A stretch of DNA of 64,000 bases from Acidobacteriota bacterium (GCA_022826195.1 JAJDVI010000033.1:62001-126000), one strand, 5' to 3'; positions 9,950-20,043 are shown, counted from the stretch's first letter. The notes: generated by a model from the sequence alone, not told the origin. Translations and numbers: made by a program.

Positions 9950-10221
9950 GCTCAGTTTGAAGCTCGCATCGTCAGGGGATCGGGAAACAGGTCGCGGTAG
10001 CGACTGCTCCGGATCGCACAGGACCAATGCGTGCAAGAAGGCGGGAGAAGAAACCCCAACCGCCCGGAAGTCAAGGATGCGGTCCCAAAAAAGAACCCGC
10101 GCTCCTCTCGGTGCGCTCGCCAGACGTCAGCGGTCCGGCAGGCGCCGCCCGAGAGCCTAGCAGCCCGTGGATGGTGAGGTGAGAGCAGAGGCTGGCGGGA
10201 GGCTCGGCCGACCCGGTTCTT

Positions 10222-10276
10222 CCGGTGGGGCGGCTCGCGAGGCCCCCACCGGGAGAAACGCCCATGATCGGGCGTT
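10222..10276 (-). terminator. Two adjacent hairpins downstream of the amidohydrolase gene (candidate terminators / structured RNA)
   Basis: ccggtggggc...gccccCaccgg (10222-10252) and aacgccc-atgatc-gggcgtt (10257-10276); no clear U-tract. Confidence 0.35.
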
Positions 10277-10348
10277 CCTGCGCACACCACCGGTCATGAA
10301 AACGGCGGAACGGCCTGGAACGCCAACTCGCCTTTCGGCGTCGCCGGA

Positions 10349-12820
10349 TTACCGAGGGCCGCCCGCTTCCAGCCTCCCGTCCACGAACACCCAGTCCGGC
10401 AGCACGCGGTAGTCGAAGGGATGCCCTTCGAGGATGACGAAGTCCGCGTCCTTGCCCGGCTCGATGCTGCCGATGCGGTCGCCGGCGTCCGCGAGCTCGG
10501 CGGCGTTGAGCGTCGCCATCCGGAGCGCGTCCACCTCGGGGACGCCGTTGCGGAAGGCCCACGCCGCGTTGAGGATGGGCTCGCCCCCCAGCCGCCCGAT
10601 GGGTGAAGCGCGACGGGAGGCGCCGGGGCCGAAGAACGCCACCTGGACGCCGGCGCGGTTCAGGATGGCGGGCCCCTCCACGCTCCAGCCCTCGCCGCCC
10701 CCGCGGATGTCCGAGGCGTAGCTTCCGGAGTTCCCCAGAATCACGCCCGCGCCGGCCGCGGCGAGCCGATCGGCAACCCGGTGCGCCTCCACCCCGCCGG
10801 TGATCACGAGCCGCAGGCCGTAGTCCTCCGCGAGGCCGAGCGCCGCCTCGATCTCGGGCACCCGGTCCGCGTGCACCATCGCCGGCACCTCGCGCCGGAG
10901 CAGCGGCAGGAGCGCCTCGAGACGCGCGTCGTACTCCCGCGACCCCTCCGCCTCCGAATAGCGCCGCGCAGCGTCCAGCGCCTCCCGGATCATTGCCGAC
11001 GCGCTCTCGAGCGTCAGCGCCGTTCCCGCTTCGTCCGTCCACTCCCGGAGCGCCGACGGGGTGAGGGCGAACACCATGCTCGCCGGCTCGCGGCGCACCA
11101 TCTTCTCGAAGTCGATGCCGGGGGTCTTGACCAGGACGCCGTTTCCGCCGACCAGGTTGCGCGTGCCGGGGGTGACGTGGATCGCGGTCACCCCGATCGT
11201 GGTGTTCACCCGGTACGACGGGAACCAGGGGTCCACGGCGTAGAGGGCGTTCATCTCCGGCACCACCGGCTCGGTGATCTCGTCGTTCTGCACCTGCCAC
11301 TTGAGGTCGCCGATCCAGTCGTTGGGAAAGGCGCGGGCGATGACCGTTCCCGGCATGACCACCCTGCCCCCGATGTCCATGACGGCCAGCCCCGCGGGCG
11401 GGGCGGCGTCCGCCTCCACCGAGGTGAAGCGGCCGCTCTCGACGACCAGGGTGGCGTTCCGAAGCGCCCCTCCGCTCACCGTGAACACGTGCGCCCCGGT
11501 GAGGGCGAAGGCCTCGTCCTCCGCGGTGATGGCGCCGGTCACCGGGCGGAACGGCCCCACTGCGCGCGGCCGTTCGGCCTGGAACACGCGGCCGCGCTCG
11601 TACTCGAGCCGCCCGTCCACGAACACCCGCTCCACCCGGTCGGCGGTCAGGTCGAGGAAATGCCCGTCGAGGAGCACCAGGTCCGCGTCCTTACCGGCCT
11701 CGATGCTGCCGACCCGGTCCTGGAGCATCATCGCGCGCGCTCCGTTGATGGTCATGATCTCGAGCGCCTGGTCGTCGCTGAGCCCGTGCCGCGCCAGGAA
11801 GGCCCCGTACTCGCGGAAATCCTTGAAGTGCTGGTTCGACATGTCGGTCTGGATGCTGGCGTGCACGCCGGCGTCGAGGAGGTCCTTCAGCAGGTTCAGC
11901 GGCTCGGGATCGCCCCAGTACTGGACGATCATCATCGGGCCGATCACGGGGACGATCTGGGTTCCGGAGAGCAGTTCGGTGAGCGGGAAGATCTCCTCCG
12001 CGTGCGCGAGCGCCAGCCGGTCGAAGAAGCCGTACCTGCGCGCGAGGCGCAGGACCATCATCACCTCGCTCGGGTAGTGCGCGTGGGCGTGGACCATGAC
12101 CTCGCCCCGGATCACGGCGGCGAAGGCTTCGAGGCGCTCGTCCCGCTCCGGCGCCGGTCCGGACCCGGCGGTATGCGCGTCCTGCTCGCGCACGTAGGCT
12201 TCGGCCCGGCGGAAGTACTCGTCGGCGGTGGCGTACCACCCCATCACCGTCTGCGGCGTCTCGCCGGGCCGCAGGTTGATGAGCGGGCGCACCGCCATCT
12301 TCAGGTCCACATAGGGCTTGAGGATCATCTCCGGGCCGGGACTGCGCTTCAGCTTGAGCGCCACCGCCTGTCCGCTGGAAATGATCCCGCTGCCCGAACG
12401 GGTGACGAGCGACGTCACGCCCCCGGAGAGCGCCACCTGGAGCATGGGATCCGACAGGTCGAGGTGTTCCACCGCCTTCCATTCGGCGGTCACCGGCCCG
12501 GGGATGCGCGAGCGGCTGGAACGGTCGAGGGCGACGTGCGCGTGCGCGTCGATAAGGCCCGGGATGACCACCTCGGCTTCGTACACCGGGGTCCCGGCAG
12601 GAACCTCCAGGGATCCGCCGACCGCCTCGATGATCCCGTCCCGGATCAGGATCTCGCCGTCCCGGAGGGTCCCCCCGGTCACGGTGTGGATCGTCCGTCC
12701 CCGAACGAGGACGGTTTCGGGCTGGGCGCCCGCCGCGGCGGCGGCGACAGCGGCCGCGGCCGCCAGAATCGCCGTCCGCCGTCGGCGCCCGGCCTTTCGG
12801 CCCGACGTTCGCCAGGTCAT
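10349..12820 (-). CDS. Double-domain amidohydrolase family protein, secreted
   Basis: Start MTWRTSGRKAGRRRRTAILAAAAAVAA; domain 1 has PGLIDAHAHVAL, both halves end with IGSIE.GKDAD.V.L.GH. Confidence 0.87.
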   Translation of the reverse strand: MTWRTSGRKAGRRRRTAILAAAAAVAAAAAGAQPETVLVRGRTIHTVTGGTLRDGEILIRDGIIEAVGGSLEVPAGTPVYEAEVVIPGLIDAHAHVALDRSSRSRIPGPVTAEWKAVEHLDLSDPMLQVALSGGVTSLVTRSGSGIISSGQAVALKLKRSPGPEMILKPYVDLKMAVRPLINLRPGETPQTVMGWYATADEYFRRAEAYVREQDAHTAGSGPAPERDERLEAFAAVIRGEVMVHAHAHYPSEVMMVLRLARRYGFFDRLALAHAEEIFPLTELLSGTQIVPVIGPMMIVQYWGDPEPLNLLKDLLDAGVHASIQTDMSNQHFKDFREYGAFLARHGLSDDQALEIMTINGARAMMLQDRVGSIEAGKDADLVLLDGHFLDLTADRVERVFVDGRLEYERGRVFQAERPRAVGPFRPVTGAITAEDEAFALTGAHVFTVSGGALRNATLVVESGRFTSVEADAAPPAGLAVMDIGGRVVMPGTVIARAFPNDWIGDLKWQVQNDEITEPVVPEMNALYAVDPWFPSYRVNTTIGVTAIHVTPGTRNLVGGNGVLVKTPGIDFEKMVRREPASMVFALTPSALREWTDEAGTALTLESASAMIREALDAARRYSEAEGSREYDARLEALLPLLRREVPAMVHADRVPEIEAALGLAEDYGLRLVITGGVEAHRVADRLAAAGAGVILGNSGSYASDIRGGGEGWSVEGPAILNRAGVQVAFFGPGASRRASPIGRLGGEPILNAAWAFRNGVPEVDALRMATLNAAELADAGDRIGSIEPGKDADFVILEGHPFDYRVLPDWVFVDGRLEAGGPR

Positions 12821-12840
12821 GTGCCCCGCCGGACCGGACC

Positions 12841-13938
12841 TCAGTAGACCCCCACGGTGGTGCCGCCGGCGAGCTGGCCGAACGGCCGGACCCCGCTGAC
12901 CCCGTCCCACGCGTAGGGTCCCCAGGGCGGTTCCCGCTCGCCCTCGTCGCGTTCGAGGAAGCCCGGGACGAAGAACTCGCGCGTCAGTGTGGTGAGCCGG
13001 ACCCGGCCGGTTTCCCCGTAGTCCACCACCTCGCCGCTGTCGGGGTCCACGACCTCCAGCACCGCGCGGGGCATCGGCGGGTAGTAGGCGATCTTGTAGC
13101 CGTCCTCCGCCGTCGGCGGGCGCGCCGGCGCCAGCCCCATCAGCGTGTTCCCGTAGGTGGGCTGGAGGAACACCCCGTCCAGCAGCTCCTCCATGGCGAA
13201 CCGCGTCCACTGGGGGGTGAACTCGGTCCCCCCGGAGAAGATGCCGCGGATTCCCGTCTCCGCCAGGGTCCTCCCTTCGTCCTCGAGCCGCAGGCAGAGC
13301 GCCTCGAGGAGCTTCGGCGTCGTGAAGAGGCACCGGATGTCGTGGCCGGCGGAGAGAACGGTCAGCGCCTGGTCGACGACGTGCGCCTGGTAGGCGAGCA
13401 GATGCTCGGTCCAGCCCTTCTTGATCAGCTTGATGACCCAGCGCGGGTCGAGATCCACCGAGAACGCGATGCCGCCCCGGAACTGCGCCAGATGCTCCAC
13501 CGCGAGCCGCAGCCGGCGCGGTCCCGAAGGCCCCAGCATGAGCCAGTTGGATCCCGGCGGGAAGTGCTCCTCGGACAGCACCGCGCTGAACAGCTCGTAG
13601 TCGATCCGGAAGTCGTCCACCGAGGTGCGGCTCTTGGGGATGCCGGTGGTTCCGCCGGTCTCGAAGACGTAGAGCGGCCGGTCCTGGTACGGCGCCGGAA
13701 TCCAGCGGCGCACCGGCCCGCCCCGGAGCCACTCGTCCTCGAACGGTGGAAACCGCTTCAGGTCGTCGAAGCCCTGCACGTCAGCCAGGGGATCGAAGTC
13801 GAGCCGCTTCCGGAAATCGAGCCAGAAGGAACATCCCGTTTCCTCGGCAAAGTGCCACCGCACCATGTCGCGGACGTGCTCGTCGAGGTCGTGGCGCGCC
13901 GCTACGGCGGCTTCGGAGTCTTGCAGGCCGGTTTCCAT
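12841..13938 (-). CDS. AMP-dependent synthetase / phenylacetate-CoA ligase-like protein
   Basis: FETGGTTGIPKS AMP-binding loop, ...GIRGIFSGGTEFTP..., LQPTYGNT. Confidence 0.75.
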   Translation of the reverse strand: METGLQDSEAAVAARHDLDEHVRDMVRWHFAEETGCSFWLDFRKRLDFDPLADVQGFDDLKRFPPFEDEWLRGGPVRRWIPAPYQDRPLYVFETGGTTGIPKSRTSVDDFRIDYELFSAVLSEEHFPPGSNWLMLGPSGPRRLRLAVEHLAQFRGGIAFSVDLDPRWVIKLIKKGWTEHLLAYQAHVVDQALTVLSAGHDIRCLFTTPKLLEALCLRLEDEGRTLAETGIRGIFSGGTEFTPQWTRFAMEELLDGVFLQPTYGNTLMGLAPARPPTAEDGYKIAYYPPMPRAVLEVVDPDSGEVVDYGETGRVRLTTLTREFFVPGFLERDEGEREPPWGPYAWDGVSGVRPFGQLAGGTTVGVY

Positions 13939-13951
13939 GGTTCCTCCCTTG

Positions 13952-15259
13952 TCAGGCGGCGATCGCGCGCGCGAAGGCCGCTTCGGCGTCTTCGGCCATC
14001 CGGTCGAGCGAGTGCTCTTCCCGCACCCGCCGGAACCCGCGTTCCCCAACGCTGGTCCGCCGCTCCGGGTGCAGCACGAGCTGCGAGAGCGCCGCCGCGA
14101 AGTCCGCGGGTTCGCTGCTCTTCGCGAGGACCCCGCCCTCGGCCCGATCGAGCAGGGCGGGATAGGCCCCCTCTTGGGGAACCACGATCGGTGTCCCCGC
14201 CATCATGGCCTCGATCGCCGGGATGCCCTTCGGCTCGGGAAACGTCGCGGGAATGCCGATGACGTCGGCCTCGCGCAGGAAACGGATCTTCCCGGCGTGA
14301 TCCAGCTCGCCCAGATACTCGAAGGAAACGCCGGCCCCGGCCGCGGCGAACAGCCGCCGGACCCCCTCCAGATACCCCTTCCCTCCGCGGCTCATCCACC
14401 CCGCCGCCCGCACCCGGAGCGGCGGCGCTTCCGGTTGTCCGGCCAGTTGGAGGGCGGCGCGGGCCAGCCGGTCGAGCCCCTTCTCCGGAGCGATCCGGGA
14501 AAAGAAACCGATCGTCACTTCCCGCGGGCCGGTCTCGCGGCCCGGGGCCGGAGGGACCTTCGGTTCCAGGGGATACCCCTCGGGATCCACTCCCAGACGC
14601 ACGAACGACACGCGCTCGCCGGGGATTCCCAGCGTGTCCGCCATGTCGCGGGCGTGATGCTCGGTAACCCCCACGAAGTGGTGCGCGGCGCCCGCGGCCT
14701 CCCGCATGAGGTCCAGCGCCCGGCCGCGGTCTTCGGAGGGCAACTGGGCCAGGAACAGGTCCTCCCCCGAGAAGGTGACGACCACCGGGGCTCCGGTTGC
14801 CGCGGCCAGCGGGCCGGCGAGGCCGAGGAGCAGCGAGTTGGGGAGCACCACCACGTCGGGGCCGGCATCCCGGACGGACTCCGCGAGCGCCTCGACCGCG
14901 CGCCGGGCAGATCCCCGCGCCCCCTCGAGCGTGGTGACGGTGAGCGGCCCGAGCCTGGTCGGGTCGGTGGACGACGAAAAACGCTCGACGAGGCCGAGCA
15001 GCGCCGGGGAGTCGAGGATCCGGTCGAGTCCGGGGACCGCCCCGAAGAGCGGCGCCGCGTGCTGCAGGTACACCGAGATGCCGCCGAAACGGACCCGGTC
15101 CTCCGAGACGCTCGTTTCGTCGGTCCGGCTGCGCTGGTAGAGGGGCACGAGCTGCACGTCGTGCCCGCGTCCGGCCAGCGACCGGGCGAGCGCGTTGTCG
15201 CGGATGCAGCTCCCGCAGAGCATTTCTCCCGCTCCGGCGGTGAAAGTCAGGATCCGCAC
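13952..15259 (-). CDS. Glycosyltransferase family 4-like
   Basis: MRILTFTAGAGEMLCGSCIRDNALARSLAGRGHDVQLVPL; C-terminal GIPAIEAMMAGTPIVVPQEGA. Confidence 0.88.
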   Translation of the reverse strand: MRILTFTAGAGEMLCGSCIRDNALARSLAGRGHDVQLVPLYQRSRTDETSVSEDRVRFGGISVYLQHAAPLFGAVPGLDRILDSPALLGLVERFSSSTDPTRLGPLTVTTLEGARGSARRAVEALAESVRDAGPDVVVLPNSLLLGLAGPLAAATGAPVVVTFSGEDLFLAQLPSEDRGRALDLMREAAGAAHHFVGVTEHHARDMADTLGIPGERVSFVRLGVDPEGYPLEPKVPPAPGRETGPREVTIGFFSRIAPEKGLDRLARAALQLAGQPEAPPLRVRAAGWMSRGGKGYLEGVRRLFAAAGAGVSFEYLGELDHAGKIRFLREADVIGIPATFPEPKGIPAIEAMMAGTPIVVPQEGAYPALLDRAEGGVLAKSSEPADFAAALSQLVLHPERRTSVGERGFRRVREEHSLDRMAEDAEAAFARAIAA

Positions 15260-15293
15260 GCGTTCGGATGGTGCCGGTCGCGGTGGCGAGGAC

Positions 15294-15653
15294 TCAGAAC
15301 TCCGGCCAGCCGGTGACCGGGCTGCGCCAGATGCTGTAGTTCATGCCGCCGGAGTAGAGGTGGGGCGGCCAGTCGTCGGGGCCGGTCGCCTGCGACGGGT
15401 ACAGGTGGTAGCGCATCCCCAGGGCGCCCCAGATGCGGCGCCAGCGGTTCTGGAACTTCCTTGCCGGGGGATGCAGGTCGCGGGGATCGTCCACTTCGTA
15501 CCGGAAATCGAAGATGCTCGGCGGACGGGGCTGCTCCTCGCCGTCCTCCGCCGGCGCCTGCGCCGCGGCGGTGGCGCCGAGGCAGAGCGCGGCCCCGGTC
15601 ACGAGGAGCGCGGAGAAGCACCGCCACCGGGCGGCGCGGCGGTTCCGAAGCAA
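15294..15653 (-). CDS. Hypothetical secreted protein
   Basis: Signal peptide ALLVTGAALCLGATAAAQA; no family recognised. Confidence 0.6.
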   Translation of the reverse strand: MLRNRRAARWRCFSALLVTGAALCLGATAAAQAPAEDGEEQPRPPSIFDFRYEVDDPRDLHPPARKFQNRWRRIWGALGMRYHLYPSQATGPDDWPPHLYSGGMNYSIWRSPVTGWPEF

Positions 15654-15668
15654 CGGTCCGAACGTCCC

Positions 15669-16805
15669 TCAGTCCGACGCGCTCCCCTCCAGGAACGGCT
15701 CCATCGGTTCGGACCGGGGACCGTTCTCGTCGCAGACCGCGTAGCTGGAGCGGGCGCTCGTGTACATCGAGACGCCGGCGTGCACGCCGGCCTTGTTGAC
15801 CACGTAGAAGGAGAGGCCGAAGGCCGGCAGCCCCCGGCTGTTCAGCAGCCGCTTCTCGACGGTGTTGTCCTTGACGCGGGAGAGCGCGGTCATCGCGGCG
15901 TCCTTGGGGTGAGCGCCGCGCCGCATCTCCTCGACGATGAGGAAGGAGCAGAGCCCGTAGAGGTTGGCCTCGCCCCGCCCGGTGGAGCCCGCCGCGCCGA
16001 CCGCGTTGTCCACGTAGAGCCCGGCGCCCAGGATCGGCGAGTCGCCGACGCGTCCGGGGATCTTCCACGCGAGACCGCTGGTGGTGGTGACGCCCGCCAG
16101 GTCCCCGTTCGCGTTCAGGCCGTCGCAGTTGATGGTGCCGTAGTACTCCTCCTCGTCCATCAGTCCGTCCCGGACCATGGAGAGGCCGGCGGCGTGGCCC
16201 GCGGCGGCGCGCTTCTTGGGATCGAGGTAGTGACCGGGATCGATCCGGCGCTTCCACTCGAGCCACATCTCCCGGGACCGGGGGGTGTTCAGGTCGTCCT
16301 CGACCTTGAAGCCCATGTTGCGGGCGAAGTGCTGGGCGCCCTTCCCCACCAGCAGGTGGTGGTCGGTGACCTGGAGGACCTGGTAGGCGACGGACGCCGG
16401 GGTCCGGACGCCCTCGATCCCGGCCACCGCGCCGGCGCGGCGGTTGGGGCCGTGCATGCAGCACGAATCGAGCTGGACGACGCCGTCGGCGTTGGGACGG
16501 CCTCCGAACCCGACGCTCGCATCCTCGGGATCGAGTTCGGTGATCTTCACGCCTTCGATCAGGCTCTCGAGGATGTCCTCTCCCTCGGTCATCATGCGGA
16601 ACCCGCGTTCGACGACGACCTCGTCCCCGCCGTTCTTGTAGCGGTTGCCGTTCCCGGACGCGATCACCACGGGCCTCGGGCCGGACGACTGGACGGCCGG
16701 CGCTCCCGACGCCGCCGCGCCAAGGGCGGCCGCGCCCGCGGCGCCGGTCTGGACGAACTGCCGGCGGCTGATGTTGCGGCCGGTCCAGGGTGTTCTTTTC
16801 TTCAT
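15669..16805 (-). CDS. N4-(beta-N-acetylglucosaminyl)-L-asparaginase / isoaspartyl peptidase (Ntn hydrolase), Tat-exported
   Basis: Twin-arginine signal SRRQFVQTGAAGAAALGAA; NGDLAGVTTTSGLAWKIPGRVGDSPILGAGLYVD signature. Confidence 0.9.
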   Translation of the reverse strand: MKKRTPWTGRNISRRQFVQTGAAGAAALGAAASGAPAVQSSGPRPVVIASGNGNRYKNGGDEVVVERGFRMMTEGEDILESLIEGVKITELDPEDASVGFGGRPNADGVVQLDSCCMHGPNRRAGAVAGIEGVRTPASVAYQVLQVTDHHLLVGKGAQHFARNMGFKVEDDLNTPRSREMWLEWKRRIDPGHYLDPKKRAAAGHAAGLSMVRDGLMDEEEYYGTINCDGLNANGDLAGVTTTSGLAWKIPGRVGDSPILGAGLYVDNAVGAAGSTGRGEANLYGLCSFLIVEEMRRGAHPKDAAMTALSRVKDNTVEKRLLNSRGLPAFGLSFYVVNKAGVHAGVSMYTSARSSYAVCDENGPRSEPMEPFLEGSASD

Positions 16806-16899
16806 CGGTCTTCCCTCACCCGTCTCTTGCATGCCCGGCCTTCCGGCGGCGCGGGACGGTTCTTCCAGACGGGAGCCGAAGTGTATTCGACGGTCGTGG

Positions 16900-17931
16900 A
16901 TGCGACTCGCGCCTTACCATCCCGCCGTGCCGTCCGAACCGACTCCGCGGGGCATCGAAGCCGCCCTCGCCGCCATCCCCCGGGAGTTCCGGGATACGCC
17001 GCTGTTCGCATCGGATCCGCTCGGCGCCGCTACCGGCTGCCGGGTCACCGTCAAGGTGGAGTGCGTCAACCCGATCCGCAGCTTCAAGGCCCGGGGCGCC
17101 TGCTGGTTCGGCGCCCGGCGGGGGCCGGAGGCCGAAGCGCGGCTCCGCGGCCTCCCTGCCGGAACCCCGGGCTGGGTGACCGGATCGGCCGGAAACTTCG
17201 GCCAGGGACTCGCCTGGGCGGCCCGGCGGTCCGGGATTCCGCTCACGGTGTTCTCTTCCGGCCGCGCCAATCCCGACAAGGTCCGCGCCATGCGGGACCT
17301 CGGCGCCGAGGTCCGCCTCGTCGGGGACGACTTCGACGCCGCCAAGGCGGCGGCCCTCGCCTTCGCCGGGGCGACCGGGGCCGAATTCGTGGAGGACGGT
17401 CGCGAGCCCGAGATCACCGAGGGCGCCGGGACGATCGCGCTCGAGTGCGTCGAGGCCGTTTTTGACGCCGACACCGCCCTGATTCCGGTTGGGAACGGTG
17501 CGCTCATCGGGGGCATGGGGCTCTGGCTTCGCCACGCCGCTCCGGAGGTGTCGGTGGTGGGCGTGGTGGCGCGCGAAGCGCCGGTCATGCGCCGCGCCTT
17601 CGAGTCGGGGGACCCATCTCCCGCGCGGGCCGCACCGGCCACGATCGCGGATGGGATCGCCGTCCGGGTTCCGGTACCCGAGGCCATTCCCATCATGCAG
17701 CGGGTCGTGCACGAAGTGGTGGAAGTCGGCGAGGGGGCCCTTCGCGAGGCGGTGCGCCTCCTTCACCGGACGCTCGGACTCGTGGTGGAACCGGCGGGGG
17801 CCGCCGGGATCGCAGCGCTCCTCGAGCATCCGGACCGGTTCCGTGGCCGCGCGATCCTCACCCCCCTCTGCGGCGGCAACGCCGACCCCGCGCTGCTCGG
17901 CGAAGTTCCGCGTGTCGGCCAAGCGCCGTGA
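16900..17931 (+). CDS. PLP-dependent threonine dehydratase-like enzyme
   Basis: VKVECVNPIRSFKARGA lysine motif, GSAGNFGQGLAWAAR, PVGNGALIGGMGLW; start 16900 (ATG) or 16927 (GTG). Confidence 0.85.
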   Translation: MRLAPYHPAVPSEPTPRGIEAALAAIPREFRDTPLFASDPLGAATGCRVTVKVECVNPIRSFKARGACWFGARRGPEAEARLRGLPAGTPGWVTGSAGNFGQGLAWAARRSGIPLTVFSSGRANPDKVRAMRDLGAEVRLVGDDFDAAKAAALAFAGATGAEFVEDGREPEITEGAGTIALECVEAVFDADTALIPVGNGALIGGMGLWLRHAAPEVSVVGVVAREAPVMRRAFESGDPSPARAAPATIADGIAVRVPVPEAIPIMQRVVHEVVEVGEGALREAVRLLHRTLGLVVEPAGAAGIAALLEHPDRFRGRAILTPLCGGNADPALLGEVPRVGQAP

Positions 17932-17938
17932 CCGCGTC

Positions 17939-18133
17939 GGAGCGCCGGCCTCCGGCCGGCATCGCGCGGCAGCGCGAAACCTGCGCTGACAACGCTCTTT
18001 CCGTGGACGGGGCCAGGTTCCGCTCGCTTCGGGCGGCGCTGCCCCGTTCCCGGTTCGGATCGCGCCGTGGGAATCGGTGGTGGCCCGCGTTTCGCGGCCT
18101 GCGGCCGCGATGCCGGCCGGAGGCCGGCGCTCC
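17939..18133. repeat. Head-to-head pair of palindromic REP-like units (17939-17965 and 18107-18133)
   Basis: ggagcgccggcctccggccggcatcgc and its exact reverse complement gcgatgccggccggaggccggcgctcc flanking ~141 bp. Confidence 0.9.
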
Positions 18134-18190
18134 GAGCCCGAGCTGTCCCCGTCATTTCCATTCCGCCGCGGTGCGCACGACGACACGTTC

Positions 18191-19936
18191 ATGACCGTTT
18201 CGCTGCGCGAGCAGGTCCCCCTGCCCGGCCGCTCGCGCGTTACCGGGAATCGCGGGGCTGTCACCGCCATGACCGCGGGCGCGGCGCGCGCCGGCGGCGG
18301 GATCCTGGCCGCCGGCGGCAACGCGGCCGACGCGGCGGTGGCCGCGATGCTGGCGGCGGGAGTGGTGGAGCCGGCCATGAACGGCCTCGGCGGAACCGCC
18401 TACGCCGTGGTGTTCGAGCCGGGGCGCGGCCGGGTCACCGCGCTCGACGGCAGCGCGCGGTGTCCCGAGGGGGCTCAGGAGGACATGTTCGAACCCCTCG
18501 AAGGGGTCGGGGGAGGGCTCTACGGCTTTCCTCCCACCCGGGGAGACCATGCCGAGACCGGGGCGCTCAGCGTGCTGGCGCCCACGGCCCCGGCCACCCT
18601 CGTCGAACTCCACCGCCGGTTCGGCCGGCTCCCGTTCGCCGCCGTGGTCGAACCCGCGCTGCGCCTCGCGGAGGAGGGGTTCGTTCCGGACTGGGTCTTT
18701 TGCGTACACGTGGCCGCGGGCTACCGGCGGCTCCGGCTCTCGCCGGCGGCGTTCGCGCTCTACACGCGGGGCGACGGCCTTCCCTTCGTGCCCGGCGGTG
18801 AGGAAGACCGGCTGCGAAACCCCGAGCTCGCCGGCTCGCTCCGGGTGCTCGCCCAGGAAGGCCCCGAGCCCTTCTACCGCGGACCCATCGCCCGCCGGCT
18901 GCTCGACACGGTGAACGAGGCGGGCGGCATCCTCTCGGAAGACGACTTCGAGGCCGCCGCCGTCCGCGAGGTTCCGCCGCTCGACTTTGGCTTCCGGGAC
19001 CTCACGGTGGCGACGCTGCCCGACAACTCCGGCGGACCCACGCTCGCGGCGGCGCTCGCGCACCTGGACGCCTTCCCGCCGGCGGGCCCTGCCGCTGGGG
19101 ACGTCGCCGATGAGGTCCGTCATCTCCACCTGGTCGCGGAATCGCTGCGCCTCGCGTTTCGGGACCGCTTCGCGTATCTGGGCGACTCCGAGAGCGTGCC
19201 GGTGCCACTCCCGGGCCTGCTCGACCCCGACTACCTGCGCGAGCGGCGCCGGGGAGTCAGCCAGGACGGCCCCCGCCTCGACGTCCCGAATGAGCCCCCG
19301 CCGCCGGGGACGGCGGGAGACGCGGGCGCTCCGCGGTCCGGTGCGCCGACCTCGGACTGCACGACGCAGGTGAACGCGGTGGACGCGGACGGCATGGCGG
19401 TCTCGCTCACCGGGACGCTGGGCGGCCGCTTCGGGTCCGCCTTCGCCGTTCCGGGACTCGGATATCCCCTGAACAACGGCATGATGTGGTTCGACCCGCG
19501 GCCGGGGCGACGCATCTCGCCCGCACCGGGCCGCCGGGCGCTCCACGCCGCGGCGCCGGCGATCCTGCTGCGGGACGGGACTCCGTGGGCGGTCGTGGGA
19601 TCCCCGGGAGGGCGCCGCCTCATCTCGGCGGTCGTGATGGGGATCGCGCGCCTGGTGGACCGCGGGGCATCCATCCAGGACGCGGTGGGCGGCCCCGGAT
19701 TCCATGCCGACGTGGGGCCGCTCACGCTCGACGAGCGGACGCCGGACTGCGGACGCGTCGCCCGCGGCCTTGCAGCGCGTGGACACGAGGTGCTCGTCCG
19801 CCGGGAGACGGCCTTGAGCGGCCATTTCGGCCGGGCGAGCGGCATCCGGATCTCGGACGCCGCGGGCGGAATGCGGTTCGAGCCCGGGGTGGACCCGGTG
19901 CGCGGCGGCACGGGCGTGGCCGTGGAGGCGGACTGA
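18191..19936 (+). CDS. Gamma-glutamyltransferase family protein
   Basis: GNAADAAVAAMLAAGVVEPAMNGLGG; TSDCTTQVNAVDADGMAVSLTGTLGGRFGS nucleophile region; LNNGMMWFDPRPG. Confidence 0.9.
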   Translation: MTVSLREQVPLPGRSRVTGNRGAVTAMTAGAARAGGGILAAGGNAADAAVAAMLAAGVVEPAMNGLGGTAYAVVFEPGRGRVTALDGSARCPEGAQEDMFEPLEGVGGGLYGFPPTRGDHAETGALSVLAPTAPATLVELHRRFGRLPFAAVVEPALRLAEEGFVPDWVFCVHVAAGYRRLRLSPAAFALYTRGDGLPFVPGGEEDRLRNPELAGSLRVLAQEGPEPFYRGPIARRLLDTVNEAGGILSEDDFEAAAVREVPPLDFGFRDLTVATLPDNSGGPTLAAALAHLDAFPPAGPAAGDVADEVRHLHLVAESLRLAFRDRFAYLGDSESVPVPLPGLLDPDYLRERRRGVSQDGPRLDVPNEPPPPGTAGDAGAPRSGAPTSDCTTQVNAVDADGMAVSLTGTLGGRFGSAFAVPGLGYPLNNGMMWFDPRPGRRISPAPGRRALHAAAPAILLRDGTPWAVVGSPGGRRLISAVVMGIARLVDRGASIQDAVGGPGFHADVGPLTLDERTPDCGRVARGLAARGHEVLVRRETALSGHFGRASGIRISDAAGGMRFEPGVDPVRGGTGVAVEAD

Positions 19937-20043
19937 ACTTGAAACTCGGTTTCAGAATGTAGACTTCCGCGCGCCGGGCGTCCCGCCCGGTTTTGCTTCT
20001 TCCCCGGCTGGATCGTTCCCGCCTCACCCCACGGAGTTCCTTG

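Noticed and set aside
9374-10335. 15-mer CGCCAACTCGCCTTT shared by the S9 remnant junction (9374) and the region before the amidohydrolase stop (10321)
   Set aside because: At this length and GC content one or more chance matches are expected in 64 kb; flanks do not extend the similarity.
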